DNA of 35,578 nucleotides from Streptomyces muensis (GTDB lineage Bacteria > Actinomycetota > Actinomycetes > Streptomycetales > Streptomycetaceae): the NCBI RefSeq assembly GCF_021474425.1, contig NZ_JAKEIP010000069.1, positions 1 through 35,578 on the forward strand, given 5' to 3'. The notes under the pieces were generated by a model that did no database searches, had not been told where the DNA came from, and was given only the letters and a program-made list of their open reading frames with translations. This document shows positions 13,738-21,478 of the stretch, piece by piece; position 1 is the stretch's first letter, and each line of letters begins with the position of its first letter. The position numbers and the translations under genes are program-made.

Positions 13738-16266
13738 ATGGCAACGACCACACCAGCCGGTGTGCGGGCTCACGCCAAGCACTCAGGAGGCGCCCACGCC
13801 GACGGCGCTCCGATGTCGCACCGGCAGATCATGGAAGCGCTGACCGGGCTGCTGCTCGGCATGTTCGTGGCGATCCTGTCGTCGACGATCGTCTCCAACG
13901 CCCTGCCCGACATCATCAAGGACCTCGGCGGCGGCCAGAGCGCCTACACCTGGGTGGTCACCGCGTCGCTGCTGGCGATGACCGCGTCCACCCCACTGTG
14001 GGGCAAGCTCGCCGACCTGTTCTCCAAGAAGCTGCTCATACAGCTGGCCCTGGTGATCTTCGTGGCCGGCTCCGCGCTGGCCGGCCTGTCGCAGAACGCC
14101 GGGATGCTCATCGCGTTCCGCGCGGTGCAGGGCATCGGCATGGGCGGTCTGTCCTCGCTGGCCCAGATCATCCTGGCCGCGATGATCTCCCCGCGTGAGC
14201 GCGGCCGCTACAACGGCTACCTCGGCGCCACCTTCGCCACCGCGATGGTCGGCGGCCCGCTGATCGGCGGCGTCATCACCGACACCGACTGGCTCGGCTG
14301 GCGCTGGTGCTTCTACGTCGGCGTGCCCTTCGCCGTCGTCGCCCTGATCGTGCTCCAGCGCACCCTGCACCTCCCGGTCGTCAAGCGGAAGGTCAAGGTC
14401 GACTGGGCGGGCGCCTTCTTCATCACCGCCGCGGTCTGCCTGCTGCTGGTCTGGGTGACCTTCGCCGGCGACAAGTACGACTGGCTCTCCTGGCAGACGT
14501 ACGCGATGACGGGTGGCGCGCTCGCGCTGCTCCTGATCTTCATCTTCGTGGAGACGAAGGCGAGCGAGCCGATCGTCCCGCTGCGCCTGTTCCGTAACCG
14601 CACCATCACCCTCGCCTCGCTGGCCTCGCTCTTCGTCGGCATCGCGATGTTCTCGGGCACGATCTTCTTCAGCCAGTACTTCCAGCTGGCGCGGGGCGAG
14701 TCGCCGACCATGTCCGGCGTCCTGACCATCCCGATGATCGTCGGCCTGTTCGTCTCCTCGACCGTCTCCGGCCAGGTCATCACCCGCACCGGCCGCTGGA
14801 AGGCCTGGCTGCTCGCGGGCGGTGTCCTGGTGACGGCGGGCCTCGGGCTCCTCGGCACGATCCGCTACGACACCGAGTACTGGCACGTCGCGATCTACAT
14901 GGCCCTGCTGGGACTCGGCGTCGGCATGATGATGCAGAACCTGGTCCTCGCCACGCAGAACCAGGTCGCCCCGACCGACCTGGGCGCCGCGAGCTCGGTC
15001 GTGAACTTCTTCCGCTCCCTCGGCGGTGCCATGGGCGTCTCGGCGCTCGGCGCGGTCCTCAGCCACCGCATCACGCACTACGCCGAGGAGGGCCTGACCA
15101 AGCTGGGCGTGCAGGGCTCCTCGGGCCACGGCGAGATCCCGGACCTCGACGCGCTGCCGGCCCCCGTCCGCACGGTCATCGAGGGCGCGTACGGCCACGG
15201 CGTCGCCGACGTCTTCCTGTACGCCGCGCCGATCGCGTTCCTCGCCCTCCTGTTCGCCCTGTTCATCAAGGAGGTCCCGTTGAAGACGAAGGGCGCCCTG
15301 GCGCAGGCCGCCGAGGGCAGCGAGGGCAGTGCGCCCGGGACGCCGGAGCCCGCCGAGGCCGCCGCGCCGGCTGCCGCGGCGGAGCGGGGGGTCCCGAGCT
15401 GGGCCGCCGCCACCTCCGACACCGAGGCCGCTCCCGACGGCACCCAGAAGCTCGCCGCCGTCGCCACGGTGGCCCGCCCCGAGGAGGCCACCGGTTCCTC
15501 CGGCGGCGTCCCGGTCCGCGGCTTCGTCCGGGGCGCCGAGAGCGCGCCGGTGCCGCGGGCGGCGGTCACGCTGATCTCGCTGGCCGGCCGGCAGCTGGGC
15601 CGCTCGGTCGCGCAGGCCGACGGTTCGTACGCGGTCGACGCGCCGGGCGCCGGATCGTACGTCCTGATCGCCTCCGCCGACGGCTTCCAGCCGCAGGCCT
15701 CCACGATCGTCGTCAGCGGTGACGAGCCGGTGGCGTACGACATCCTGCTCAGCGGCACCAGCGGACTGAGCGGTGTGGTCCGTACGGCGCAGAGCGGGCT
15801 GCCGGTCAAGGACGCGATGGTGATCGTCACCGATGTGCGCGGCGACCTGCTGGCCACGGCGGCCACCGGGGAGCAGGGCGAGTTCGGCTTCGCCGAGCTG
15901 GTGCCGGGTGCCGTGACCGTCGCGGTGAACGCCGCCGGCTACCGGCCGCGCGCCCTGCCCGTCGAGATCGGCGGCACCGGTGTCACCCGGATCGAGGTCG
16001 ACCTGGAGGCGGGCGCCCAGGTCCAGGGCGTCGTACGGGCGCCGCACGGCCCGCTGGCCGACGCGCGCGTGACGCTGGTCGACGCGGCCGGCAACGTCGT
16101 GGGCACGGCGACGACCGGGACGGACGGGGCGTACGCCTTCACCGACCTGGACGGCGGCGAGTACACGGTCATCGCGACCGGCTACCCGCCGGTGGCGACG
16201 GCGCTGACGGTGACGGGCCGCGGCGCGGACGACCACGACATCGAGCTCGCCCACCCGGGCGAGTAG
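13738..16266 (+). CDS. DHA2-type MFS exporter fused to three carboxypeptidase-regulatory-like repeats
   Basis: An 842-residue fusion. Residues about 30-515 form a 14-helix drug:H+ antiporter of the EmrB/QacA kind, with motif A-like GKLADLFSKK and a GGPLIGGVI motif C. Residues about 516-588 are an Ala/Pro/Glu linker. Residues 589-672, 673-758 and 759-842 are three repeats of a beta-sandwich domain of the CarboxypepD_reg type (VRGFVRGAESAPVPRAAVTLIS..., LSGVVRTAQSGLPVKDAMVIVT..., VQGVVRAPHGPLADARVTLVD..., each ending ...YxFxxLxxGxYTVxAxGY-like). With an even number of helices and a cytoplasmic N-terminus the repeats should face the cytoplasm. RBS GAGAAGGAAG precedes the ATG. Substrate unknown. 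Confidence 0.9.
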   Translation: MATTTPAGVRAHAKHSGGAHADGAPMSHRQIMEALTGLLLGMFVAILSSTIVSNALPDIIKDLGGGQSAYTWVVTASLLAMTASTPLWGKLADLFSKKLLIQLALVIFVAGSALAGLSQNAGMLIAFRAVQGIGMGGLSSLAQIILAAMISPRERGRYNGYLGATFATAMVGGPLIGGVITDTDWLGWRWCFYVGVPFAVVALIVLQRTLHLPVVKRKVKVDWAGAFFITAAVCLLLVWVTFAGDKYDWLSWQTYAMTGGALALLLIFIFVETKASEPIVPLRLFRNRTITLASLASLFVGIAMFSGTIFFSQYFQLARGESPTMSGVLTIPMIVGLFVSSTVSGQVITRTGRWKAWLLAGGVLVTAGLGLLGTIRYDTEYWHVAIYMALLGLGVGMMMQNLVLATQNQVAPTDLGAASSVVNFFRSLGGAMGVSALGAVLSHRITHYAEEGLTKLGVQGSSGHGEIPDLDALPAPVRTVIEGAYGHGVADVFLYAAPIAFLALLFALFIKEVPLKTKGALAQAAEGSEGSAPGTPEPAEAAAPAAAAERGVPSWAAATSDTEAAPDGTQKLAAVATVARPEEATGSSGGVPVRGFVRGAESAPVPRAAVTLISLAGRQLGRSVAQADGSYAVDAPGAGSYVLIASADGFQPQASTIVVSGDEPVAYDILLSGTSGLSGVVRTAQSGLPVKDAMVIVTDVRGDLLATAATGEQGEFGFAELVPGAVTVAVNAAGYRPRALPVEIGGTGVTRIEVDLEAGAQVQGVVRAPHGPLADARVTLVDAAGNVVGTATTGTDGAYAFTDLDGGEYTVIATGYPPVATALTVTGRGADDHDIELAHPGE

Positions 16267-16273
16267 CACAACC

Positions 16274-16331
16274 CCGGCCCGTGGTGGGCGGCACGCTCTG
16301 AGCGGAGGTGTGTCCGCCCGCCACGGGCCGG
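16274..16331 (+). terminator. Strong hairpin between exporter and YceI gene
   Basis: An 18-bp stem (16274-16291 with 16314-16331, one G-U pair) around a 22-nt loop, followed by a pyrimidine-rich CTTCTTT. It should end or attenuate transcription before the yceI-like gene. Confidence 0.75.
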
Positions 16332-16376
16332 CTTCTTTACAGCCAATTTGTAAGTTTTTGCAGGGAGTTGGACGGG

Positions 16377-17210
16377 ATGGGACTGACGGGACTGACCGCG
16401 AGGATCCGTACCCGGGACGGATGGGCCGTGTCGCACGCGGTCGTCACGGTGACCGACATGACCGGCACCCAGGTGCTGCGGGCGGAGGCGGACGCGGAGG
16501 GGGCCGTACGGGATGTGAATCCCCTGGCCCCGGGGGCGTACACCGTCATCGTCACCGCCGTCGGCTACGCGCCCGCCGCCGCGAGCGCGATCGTCACGGC
16601 GAGCGGACGGGCCGAGGTCGGCACGGTGACGCTGGCCCGGCAGGGCGGCACGGAGCTGCCGCCGCCCGGACCGTGGACCATCGACCCGGCGCACTCCAGC
16701 GTGGCCGCCGTCGCCCAGCACCTGGGGATCTCCAGTGTTCGGGGCCGTTTCACGCACTTCGCCGGCGCCGTCGAGATCGCGCCGGACGATGTCACCAAGT
16801 CCCGCGTGCAGGCGGTGATCCGGGCCGACTCGATCGACACGGGCAACGACATGCGCGACGGCCATCTGAAGTCGCCGGACTTCCTGGACGTGGAGCGGTT
16901 CCCCGAGATCACCTACCGCTCGACGGGCGTCACCGCGGCCACGGGCTCCGACCGCTGGACGGTCCACGGCGAGCTGGGCATGCACGGTGTCGTACGGCCC
17001 GTGGACCTCGACCTCGCCTACCTCGGCACCGGAGCCGACCCGTGGGGCGGGACCCGGGCGGCGTTCCGGGCGACGACCGAGCTGCATCGGGACGACTTCG
17101 CCATGTCGTACAACCAGGTCGTCCAGGCGGGTATCGCGGCTATCGGGACGACGCTGAAGGTGGAACTGGACATCCAGACGGTGCAGGGGGAGCAACTGCC
17201 GCAGGCGTGA
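16377..17210 (+). CDS. YceI-family protein with N-terminal carboxypeptidase-regulatory-like domain
   Basis: A 277-residue protein. Residues 1-90 (LTGLTARIRTRDGWAVSHAVVTVTDMTGTQVLRAEADAEGAVRDVNPLAPGAYTVIVTAVGYAPAAA) match the repeat type fused to the upstream exporter. Residues about 98-275 are a YceI lipocalin-like barrel (WTIDPAHSSVAAVAQHLGISSVRGRFTHFAG..., HLKSPDFLDVERFPEITYRS..., GELGMHGVVRPVDL...). YceI proteins bind isoprenoid/polyprenoid lipids and are often secreted; here there is no signal peptide, so it is predicted to be cytoplasmic. AGGGAG precedes ATG 16377. Its 3' end overlaps the opposing gene by about 70 bp. Confidence 0.88.
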   Translation: MGLTGLTARIRTRDGWAVSHAVVTVTDMTGTQVLRAEADAEGAVRDVNPLAPGAYTVIVTAVGYAPAAASAIVTASGRAEVGTVTLARQGGTELPPPGPWTIDPAHSSVAAVAQHLGISSVRGRFTHFAGAVEIAPDDVTKSRVQAVIRADSIDTGNDMRDGHLKSPDFLDVERFPEITYRSTGVTAATGSDRWTVHGELGMHGVVRPVDLDLAYLGTGADPWGGTRAAFRATTELHRDDFAMSYNQVVQAGIAAIGTTLKVELDIQTVQGEQLPQA

Positions 17211-17928
17211 GGCGGCCAGAAGCCCCCGTGCTGCCGCCCTCTGCTTCCTGTGCTTCCTCTGCTTCCTGTGCTTCCTGACGGCCCGGTCCGGCCGCGTAGG
17301 CCAGCGGAGGTGCGATGGCCTGTACGTCCGCGCCCTCACCGACCCACAACCCGATGAACAGCGCGGCGGTGGCCTCCAGGAGTTCCGCGCGTTCCAGACC
17401 GCCGGCGGCCACGGGCTCGCAGCCCACGTCCCGCACCAGCTCGCCCACTCGGGCGAGGGCCGTCGCGTCGTCCCCGCAGACCGGCACGGCCAGCGGTCGC
17501 CCGTCGAAGACCGGCGGCCGCATGCGCCACACGTCCTCGTGGCAGAGGTTGAAGGCCTTGACCACATGGGCTCCCGGTGCCGCCACGGCCAGTTGCCGCG
17601 CGGCCGAGGGGCCTCCCTTCGTCAGCAGCCGGAAGCCCGGCCCGACCGGGTTGGAGCAGTCGAGCAGCACCTTGCCGTCCAGGGCTGCGCGCAGCTCCCC
17701 TGCCACGTCCGCTCCCGCCCCGAAGGGCAGCGCGGCCAGCACCACCTCCCGAGCGGACTCGGCCGCCGCGCGCAGACCGGCAGGCCTCGCCCCGCCTCCG
17801 ACGCGCGCCGCGAGCCGCTCCGCCTTCCGTACGTCCCGTCCTCCGATGATCACCTCGTGCCCGGCCCGCACCCAGTGGGTGGCGAGCGCGTCGGCCATGT
17901 TGCCCGTTCCCAGAACACCGATGCGCAT
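17140..17928 (-). CDS. F420-type NADP oxidoreductase (NAD(P)-binding) with repeat-encoded tail
   Basis: A 262-residue protein. The Rossmann start MRIGVLGTGNMADALATHWVRAGHEVIIGGRD, VVLAALPFGA, KVLLDCSNPVGPGF and HVVKAFN identify the family of F420H2:NADP oxidoreductase-like proteins, which move hydride between NADPH and coenzyme F420 or act on other substrates. The core ends near residue 215. The remaining tail (QEAQEAEEAQEAE, then Pro/Ser/Ala-rich) comes from 9-bp tandem repeats and from sequence antisense to the YceI gene. GGAGAGG precedes a GTG-ATG pair at 17931/17928. Divergent from the HxlR gene. Confidence 0.8.
   Translation of the reverse strand: MRIGVLGTGNMADALATHWVRAGHEVIIGGRDVRKAERLAARVGGGARPAGLRAAAESAREVVLAALPFGAGADVAGELRAALDGKVLLDCSNPVGPGFRLLTKGGPSAARQLAVAAPGAHVVKAFNLCHEDVWRMRPPVFDGRPLAVPVCGDDATALARVGELVRDVGCEPVAAGGLERAELLEATAALFIGLWVGEGADVQAIAPPLAYAAGPGRQEAQEAEEAQEAEGGSTGASGRLTPAAVAPPAPSGCPVPPSASSR
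17242..17277. repeat. Four 9-bp tandem repeats
   Basis: TGCTTCCTG, TGCTTCCTC, TGCTTCCTG, TGCTTCCTG without gaps. Read on the minus strand they encode the QEAQEAEEAQEAE part of the reductase tail. Confidence 0.92.
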
Positions 17929-18002
17929 CACGCGTCCCCTCTCCGTACCCGCTTCGACCGTTCACACCGACGCTAGAAGGCCGTTCAGGCACCATTTGGT
18001 AC
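17929..18002. promoter_or_regulatory. Divergent promoter region reductase / HxlR gene
   Basis: About 70 bp between divergent starts. ACCATTTGGT (17991-18000), an inverted repeat of ACCA/TGGT, lies next to the HxlR start and could be an operator. Low confidence. Confidence 0.3.
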
Positions 18003-18395
18003 GTGACCACCGACGCCTTCCTCGCCGACTGCCGCGCCCGCCTCGCCTTCGACCTGCTCTCCAACACCTGGAACGCCGTGGTGCTCTGGGCCCTGCGCGA
18101 CGGCCCGAGGCGCCCGGTCGAACTGCGGCAGCGGATCGGGGGCATCAGCTCCAAGGTCCTCACCGAGACCCTGCGGCGGCTGCAGTTCAACGGACTCGTC
18201 GAGCGGCGGACACACGCCGACACACCGTCACGCGCCGAGTACCGGCTCACCGCACTGGGCCGGACCTTGCTCGGCCCCATCGACACCGTCGGCGCCTGGG
18301 CCTTCGAGTACGGCGACGAGGTCATGGCCGCCCAGGAAGCCGCGTCCGAGCGGGACGCCCCTCAGGCCGAGCCGGGCTCCCTGCCCCTAGGCTGA
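18003..18395 (+). CDS. HxlR-family transcriptional regulator
   Basis: A 130-residue winged-helix protein with the HxlR pattern: FDLLSNTWNAVVLWALRDGPRRPVELRQRIGGISSKVLTETLRRLQFNGLVERRTHADTPSRAEYRLTALGRTLLGPI. A Cys at residue 10 lies where redox- or aldehyde-sensing HxlR proteins often have theirs. GTG start at 18003. It ends 4 nt before the PPOX gene and is divergent from the F420-type reductase, so it probably controls both. Confidence 0.9.
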   Translation: MTTDAFLADCRARLAFDLLSNTWNAVVLWALRDGPRRPVELRQRIGGISSKVLTETLRRLQFNGLVERRTHADTPSRAEYRLTALGRTLLGPIDTVGAWAFEYGDEVMAAQEAASERDAPQAEPGSLPLG

Positions 18396-18399
18396 GTTC

Positions 18400-18870
18400 A
18401 TGGCACCGAACATCGCTACGAACACCCGTGTATCGCTCGAAGAGCTGCTGGACTTCGTACGGCCCCGTCATCGCGCCCTGCTGCTGACCCGGCGTGCCGA
18501 CGGCAGCCCGCAGGCCTCGCCGTTGACCTGCGGCGTCGACGACTCGGGGCGGATCGTGGTCTCCACCTATCCCGAACGGGCCAAGACCCGGAACGCCAAG
18601 CGGGATCCCCGGGTGAGCGTCCTGGTCCTCAGCGACGACTGGAACGGACCGTGGGTGCAGATCGACGGTTCCGCCGAGGTGATCGACTCACCGGATTCCG
18701 TGGAGCCGCTCGTGGAGTACTTCCGGAACATCTCGGGGGAGCATCCGGACTGGGACGAGTACCGGGAGGCGATGGTGAAGCAGGGGAAGTCGATTATTCG
18801 GGTCACGCCGGAGAAGTGGGGGCCGGTGGCGACGGGTGGGTTTCCGGCGCGGCTTGCTCCGCAAGGGTGA
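18400..18870 (+). CDS. PPOX-class F420-dependent oxidoreductase
   Basis: A 156-residue split beta-barrel flavin/F420-binding protein. LEELLDFVRPRHRALLLTRRADGSPQASPLTCGVDDSGRIVVSTYPERAKTRNAKRDPRVSVLVL is the conserved first half; WVQIDGSAEVI and the C-terminal IRVTPEKW complete the fold. Family members use reduced F420 to reduce biliverdin, nitro compounds or other acceptors. Four nt after the HxlR gene, so co-transcribed; the neighbouring F420-type NADP reductase could supply reduced F420. Confidence 0.9.
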   Translation: MAPNIATNTRVSLEELLDFVRPRHRALLLTRRADGSPQASPLTCGVDDSGRIVVSTYPERAKTRNAKRDPRVSVLVLSDDWNGPWVQIDGSAEVIDSPDSVEPLVEYFRNISGEHPDWDEYREAMVKQGKSIIRVTPEKWGPVATGGFPARLAPQG

Positions 18871-18937
18871 GCCGGTTCGCCTAGGAGCTCGGGGTGTGCG
18901 GATCCTGCGCGGCTGCTGGTTCGTTGTGGCTGGTCGC

Positions 18938-18990
18938 GCCCACGCGGCGGAGCCGCATATAGATACAGCCCCGCGCCCCTAGGGGCGTTG
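18938..18990. repeat. Palindromic repeat copy overlapping the tetR 3' end
   Basis: GGCGGAGCCGCATATAGATA (18950-18969) then CAGCCCCGCGCCCCTAGGGG; the perfect 14-bp palindrome CGCCCCTAGGGGCG (18974-18987) contains the tetR stop codon. It belongs to the family described at 5.3 kb. Confidence 0.65.
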
Positions 18991-19755
18991 CTCGCGCCCC
19001 CTCTTTTCAACCATCGCCTCAATGCCCGCCACCAGCAGGTCCAGGGCGAACTCGAAGTCCCTCTCCCACATTTCCTCGACCGTGTTGCCGCCCCTGGCCG
19101 CCATCAGTTCCGCGGAGTCCTGGACGATGTCGGCCGTGTCGGGGGCCTGGGTGACCGTGGTCATGGCGTGTTGGAAGTAGTCGTCCGGGGTCATTCCGAA
19201 GGCGGCGCTGCGGGTGATGAAGTGGCCCTCCATCGTGCCGAAGCCGTAGACGAACTGGAAGACGGCGGAGATGGCGGCCACCAGGCCGTGTGCGGGGAGG
19301 CCGGTCCTGCGGATGACGCGCTGGACGAGGCGGGAGAACTCGAGGCTGTTGGGTCCGATGTTGACGTAGGTGCCGATCAGCGGCGACAGCCACGGGTGGC
19401 GGACCAGGAGGTCACGGTATCCGCGGGCCAGTCCGCGCAGTTGGTCGCGCCAGTCCTCGTCCGTCTCCGGGTCGGGCAGCGTCAGTTCGCCGAACGCGGC
19501 GTCCAGGGCGAGTTCGAGGAGGTCGTCCTTGGTGTCGACGTACCAGTACACGGACATCGCGGTCACGTTCAGCTCGGCGGCGAGCCTGCGCATGGAGAAC
19601 TTGGCCAGCCCTTCGGCGTCCAGCAGCCGGACGGTGGCCGCCGTGATCCGTTCCCGGTCGAGCCCGGAGGGCTGACTGCCGCCGCGTCCGCCACGCCGCT
19701 CCTTGCCCTCCAGCCAGACACTGGTCCGCGCGACCTGCCGACCCGCCCTAGCCAT
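18979..19755 (-). CDS. TetR-family transcriptional regulator (TetR_C_1 type)
   Basis: A 258-residue repressor. The N-terminal extension is basic and Gly-rich; residues about 33-82 form the helix-turn-helix (DRERITAATVRLLDAEGLAKFSMRRLAAELNVTAMSVYWYVDTKDDLLELALDAAF). The rest is a helical ligand-binding domain of the kind seen in TetR-class antibiotic resistance regulators. AGGAAGGT precedes the ATG at 19755. It follows the exporter gene on the same strand, separated by a repeat, and is the likely repressor of that exporter. Confidence 0.9.
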   Translation of the reverse strand: MARAGRQVARTSVWLEGKERRGGRGGSQPSGLDRERITAATVRLLDAEGLAKFSMRRLAAELNVTAMSVYWYVDTKDDLLELALDAAFGELTLPDPETDEDWRDQLRGLARGYRDLLVRHPWLSPLIGTYVNIGPNSLEFSRLVQRVIRRTGLPAHGLVAAISAVFQFVYGFGTMEGHFITRSAAFGMTPDDYFQHAMTTVTQAPDTADIVQDSAELMAARGGNTVEEMWERDFEFALDLLVAGIEAMVEKRGREQRP

Positions 19756-19803
19756 GGCGCACCTTCCTAGACTCCATCAACTGATCAAGATGCTAGGCGG
19801 CAA

Positions 19804-19842
19804 CGCCCCCCGAAGGGGCGCGAGGAACTGCGCGACCAGCCA
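19804..19842. repeat. Palindromic repeat copy between exporter and tetR
   Basis: CGCCCC CCGAA GGGGCG with continuation CGAGGAACTGCGCGACCAGC, the same module as at 6679-6716. Confidence 0.7.
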
Positions 19843-19884
19843 CGGTGGACCCGCAGCCGCCCAACAACCGTACGACCCGAGCTC

Positions 19885-21387
19885 TCAGGCGACATCTGCC
19901 CTCTCCGCCCGCCGCAACAACGCACCGGCGACCAATCCTCCCAGCAACACAGCGAGCGCCCCCACCAGCAAACTGGTCTCCAGCCCGGAGGAGAACGCGT
20001 CCAGAATCCGCCCCTTCTCGCCCTCGCTGTCCGCCAGGGCCAACGCCCCCGGCAGGGACCCCGCCGCCACCGGAATGAGCGCCGCGAACCGAGAGTTGAG
20101 CAACGCCCCCAGCACCGCCACCCCCAACCCCGTGCCGAACTCCGCCACCGTCCCGTTGATCCCGCCGCCGACCCCCGCCTTCTCCGGCGGAATCGCGCTC
20201 ATGATCGCGTGCGACATCGCCGGACTCGCCACGGCCGCGCCGGTCCCGATGAGCACCAGCCCCAGCAGCGTGCCGGTGTACCCGCCGGAGGCCACCACGG
20301 CGATGGACGCCAGGCCCGCCGCCATCACCGCCATGCCGAGCCCGATGGCGAGCGGGGTACCCAGCCGGGCCGCCCACTTCGCCGCCACACCGGTGAAGTT
20401 CAGCGCCACGATCATCAGGGCGAGCGGAGCCGTCCGCAGCCCTGCCTCCAGGGGCTCGTAGCCGAGTACGAACTGCATGTGCTGGGTGAGCAGGAAGAGC
20501 GAGCCGCCCATGCCGAAGGTGATCAGCACACCGCCCGAGACCGCGCCCGTGAACTGACGGTTCCGGAAGAAGTGCATGTCGATCATGGGGTACGGGATCC
20601 GGCTCTCCCAGTACGCGAACGCGGCCAGCACGACGACGGCCACGGCCGCCGTGACCAGGACCTGGCCGGACGTCCAGCCGTGCTCGGGCCCGGAGATGAT
20701 CGCGTACACCAAGGAGGCCATGCCGATCGTGGAGAGCACGGCGCCCAGCAGGTCGGGCCGGTCGCCCTGCGGGTTCTTGGACTCGGGGACGAGCACTATG
20801 ACAGCCACCAGCGCGAGCACCGCGACCGGGATGTTGATCAGGAAGATCGCGCCCCACCAGAAGTGGTCCAGCATGAACCCGCCGAGCAGCGGTCCGGTCG
20901 CGAAGCCCAGCGAGTTCACCGCGGCCCAGATGCCGATCGCCTTCGGCTGCTCCTCCGGCGTGAAGATCTGGATCGCCACCGCCAGGACGGTGGTCATCAG
21001 CAGTGCGCCGCCGACGCCCATCCCGGCCCGCGCCGCGATCAGCTGGCCGGTGGAGTCGGCGAGGCCGGCCACGAGTGAGCCCACGCCGAACAGCGCCAGC
21101 CCCGCGGCCAGCATCTTCTTACGGCCGTAGCGGTCGGCCGCGCTGCCGGCCGTGAGCAGCAGACCCGACTGCACCAGCGAATAGGCGTTGATCATCCACT
21201 GGATGTCGGAGGTGGCCGCGCCCAGCTCGCGGGTGAGCGAGGGGATGGCCACGTTCAGGACGGTGTTGTCGAGCACCACGGTGAGTACGGCGAGGCAGAG
21301 GACACCGAGGATCAGCCAGCGCTGCGGGTGGCCGCCGTCCGGCAGCGCCGGGGCCTTCGGGGCTTGGTCCTGGGGAGACGTCGTCAT
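19885..21387 (-). CDS. DHA2-family MFS multidrug exporter
   Basis: A 500-residue, 14-helix EmrB/QacA-type proton antiporter. Landmarks are WLILGVLCLAVLTVVLDNTVLNVAIPSL (motif D1 region), GSAADRYGRKKMLAAGL (motif A) and LGFATGPLLGGFML (motif C). The adjacent TetR gene and the inverted repeat over the promoter suggest inducible efflux of a toxic compound. ATG at 21387 has no Shine-Dalgarno but sits 7 nt after a -10, fitting a leaderless transcript. Confidence 0.93.
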   Translation of the reverse strand: MTTSPQDQAPKAPALPDGGHPQRWLILGVLCLAVLTVVLDNTVLNVAIPSLTRELGAATSDIQWMINAYSLVQSGLLLTAGSAADRYGRKKMLAAGLALFGVGSLVAGLADSTGQLIAARAGMGVGGALLMTTVLAVAIQIFTPEEQPKAIGIWAAVNSLGFATGPLLGGFMLDHFWWGAIFLINIPVAVLALVAVIVLVPESKNPQGDRPDLLGAVLSTIGMASLVYAIISGPEHGWTSGQVLVTAAVAVVVLAAFAYWESRIPYPMIDMHFFRNRQFTGAVSGGVLITFGMGGSLFLLTQHMQFVLGYEPLEAGLRTAPLALMIVALNFTGVAAKWAARLGTPLAIGLGMAVMAAGLASIAVVASGGYTGTLLGLVLIGTGAAVASPAMSHAIMSAIPPEKAGVGGGINGTVAEFGTGLGVAVLGALLNSRFAALIPVAAGSLPGALALADSEGEKGRILDAFSSGLETSLLVGALAVLLGGLVAGALLRRAERADVA

Positions 21388-21423
21388 GTTCTACACCGTA
21401 GAGCAATCCCTATACGGTGTACA
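21388..21423 (-). promoter_or_regulatory. Leaderless promoter of the DHA2 exporter with 9-bp inverted-repeat operator
   Basis: Arms TACACCGTA (21392-21400) and TACGGTGTA (21413-21421) with a 12-bp gap. On the minus strand one arm lies in the -35 (TTGTAC) and the other contains the -10 (TACGGT), spaced 18 bp; ATG follows 7 nt after the -10. Confidence 0.65.
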
Positions 21424-21478
21424 ACGGAGATACGAGAAGGGGCGGTGACCCAGTCACCGCCCCTTGTCGCAGGAACCG

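Noticed and set aside
13783..16269. 828-codon open frame on the minus strand
   Set aside because: It mirrors the exporter gene; long antisense frames are expected at this GC content. Its product is Arg/Asp/Gly-rich without any domain.
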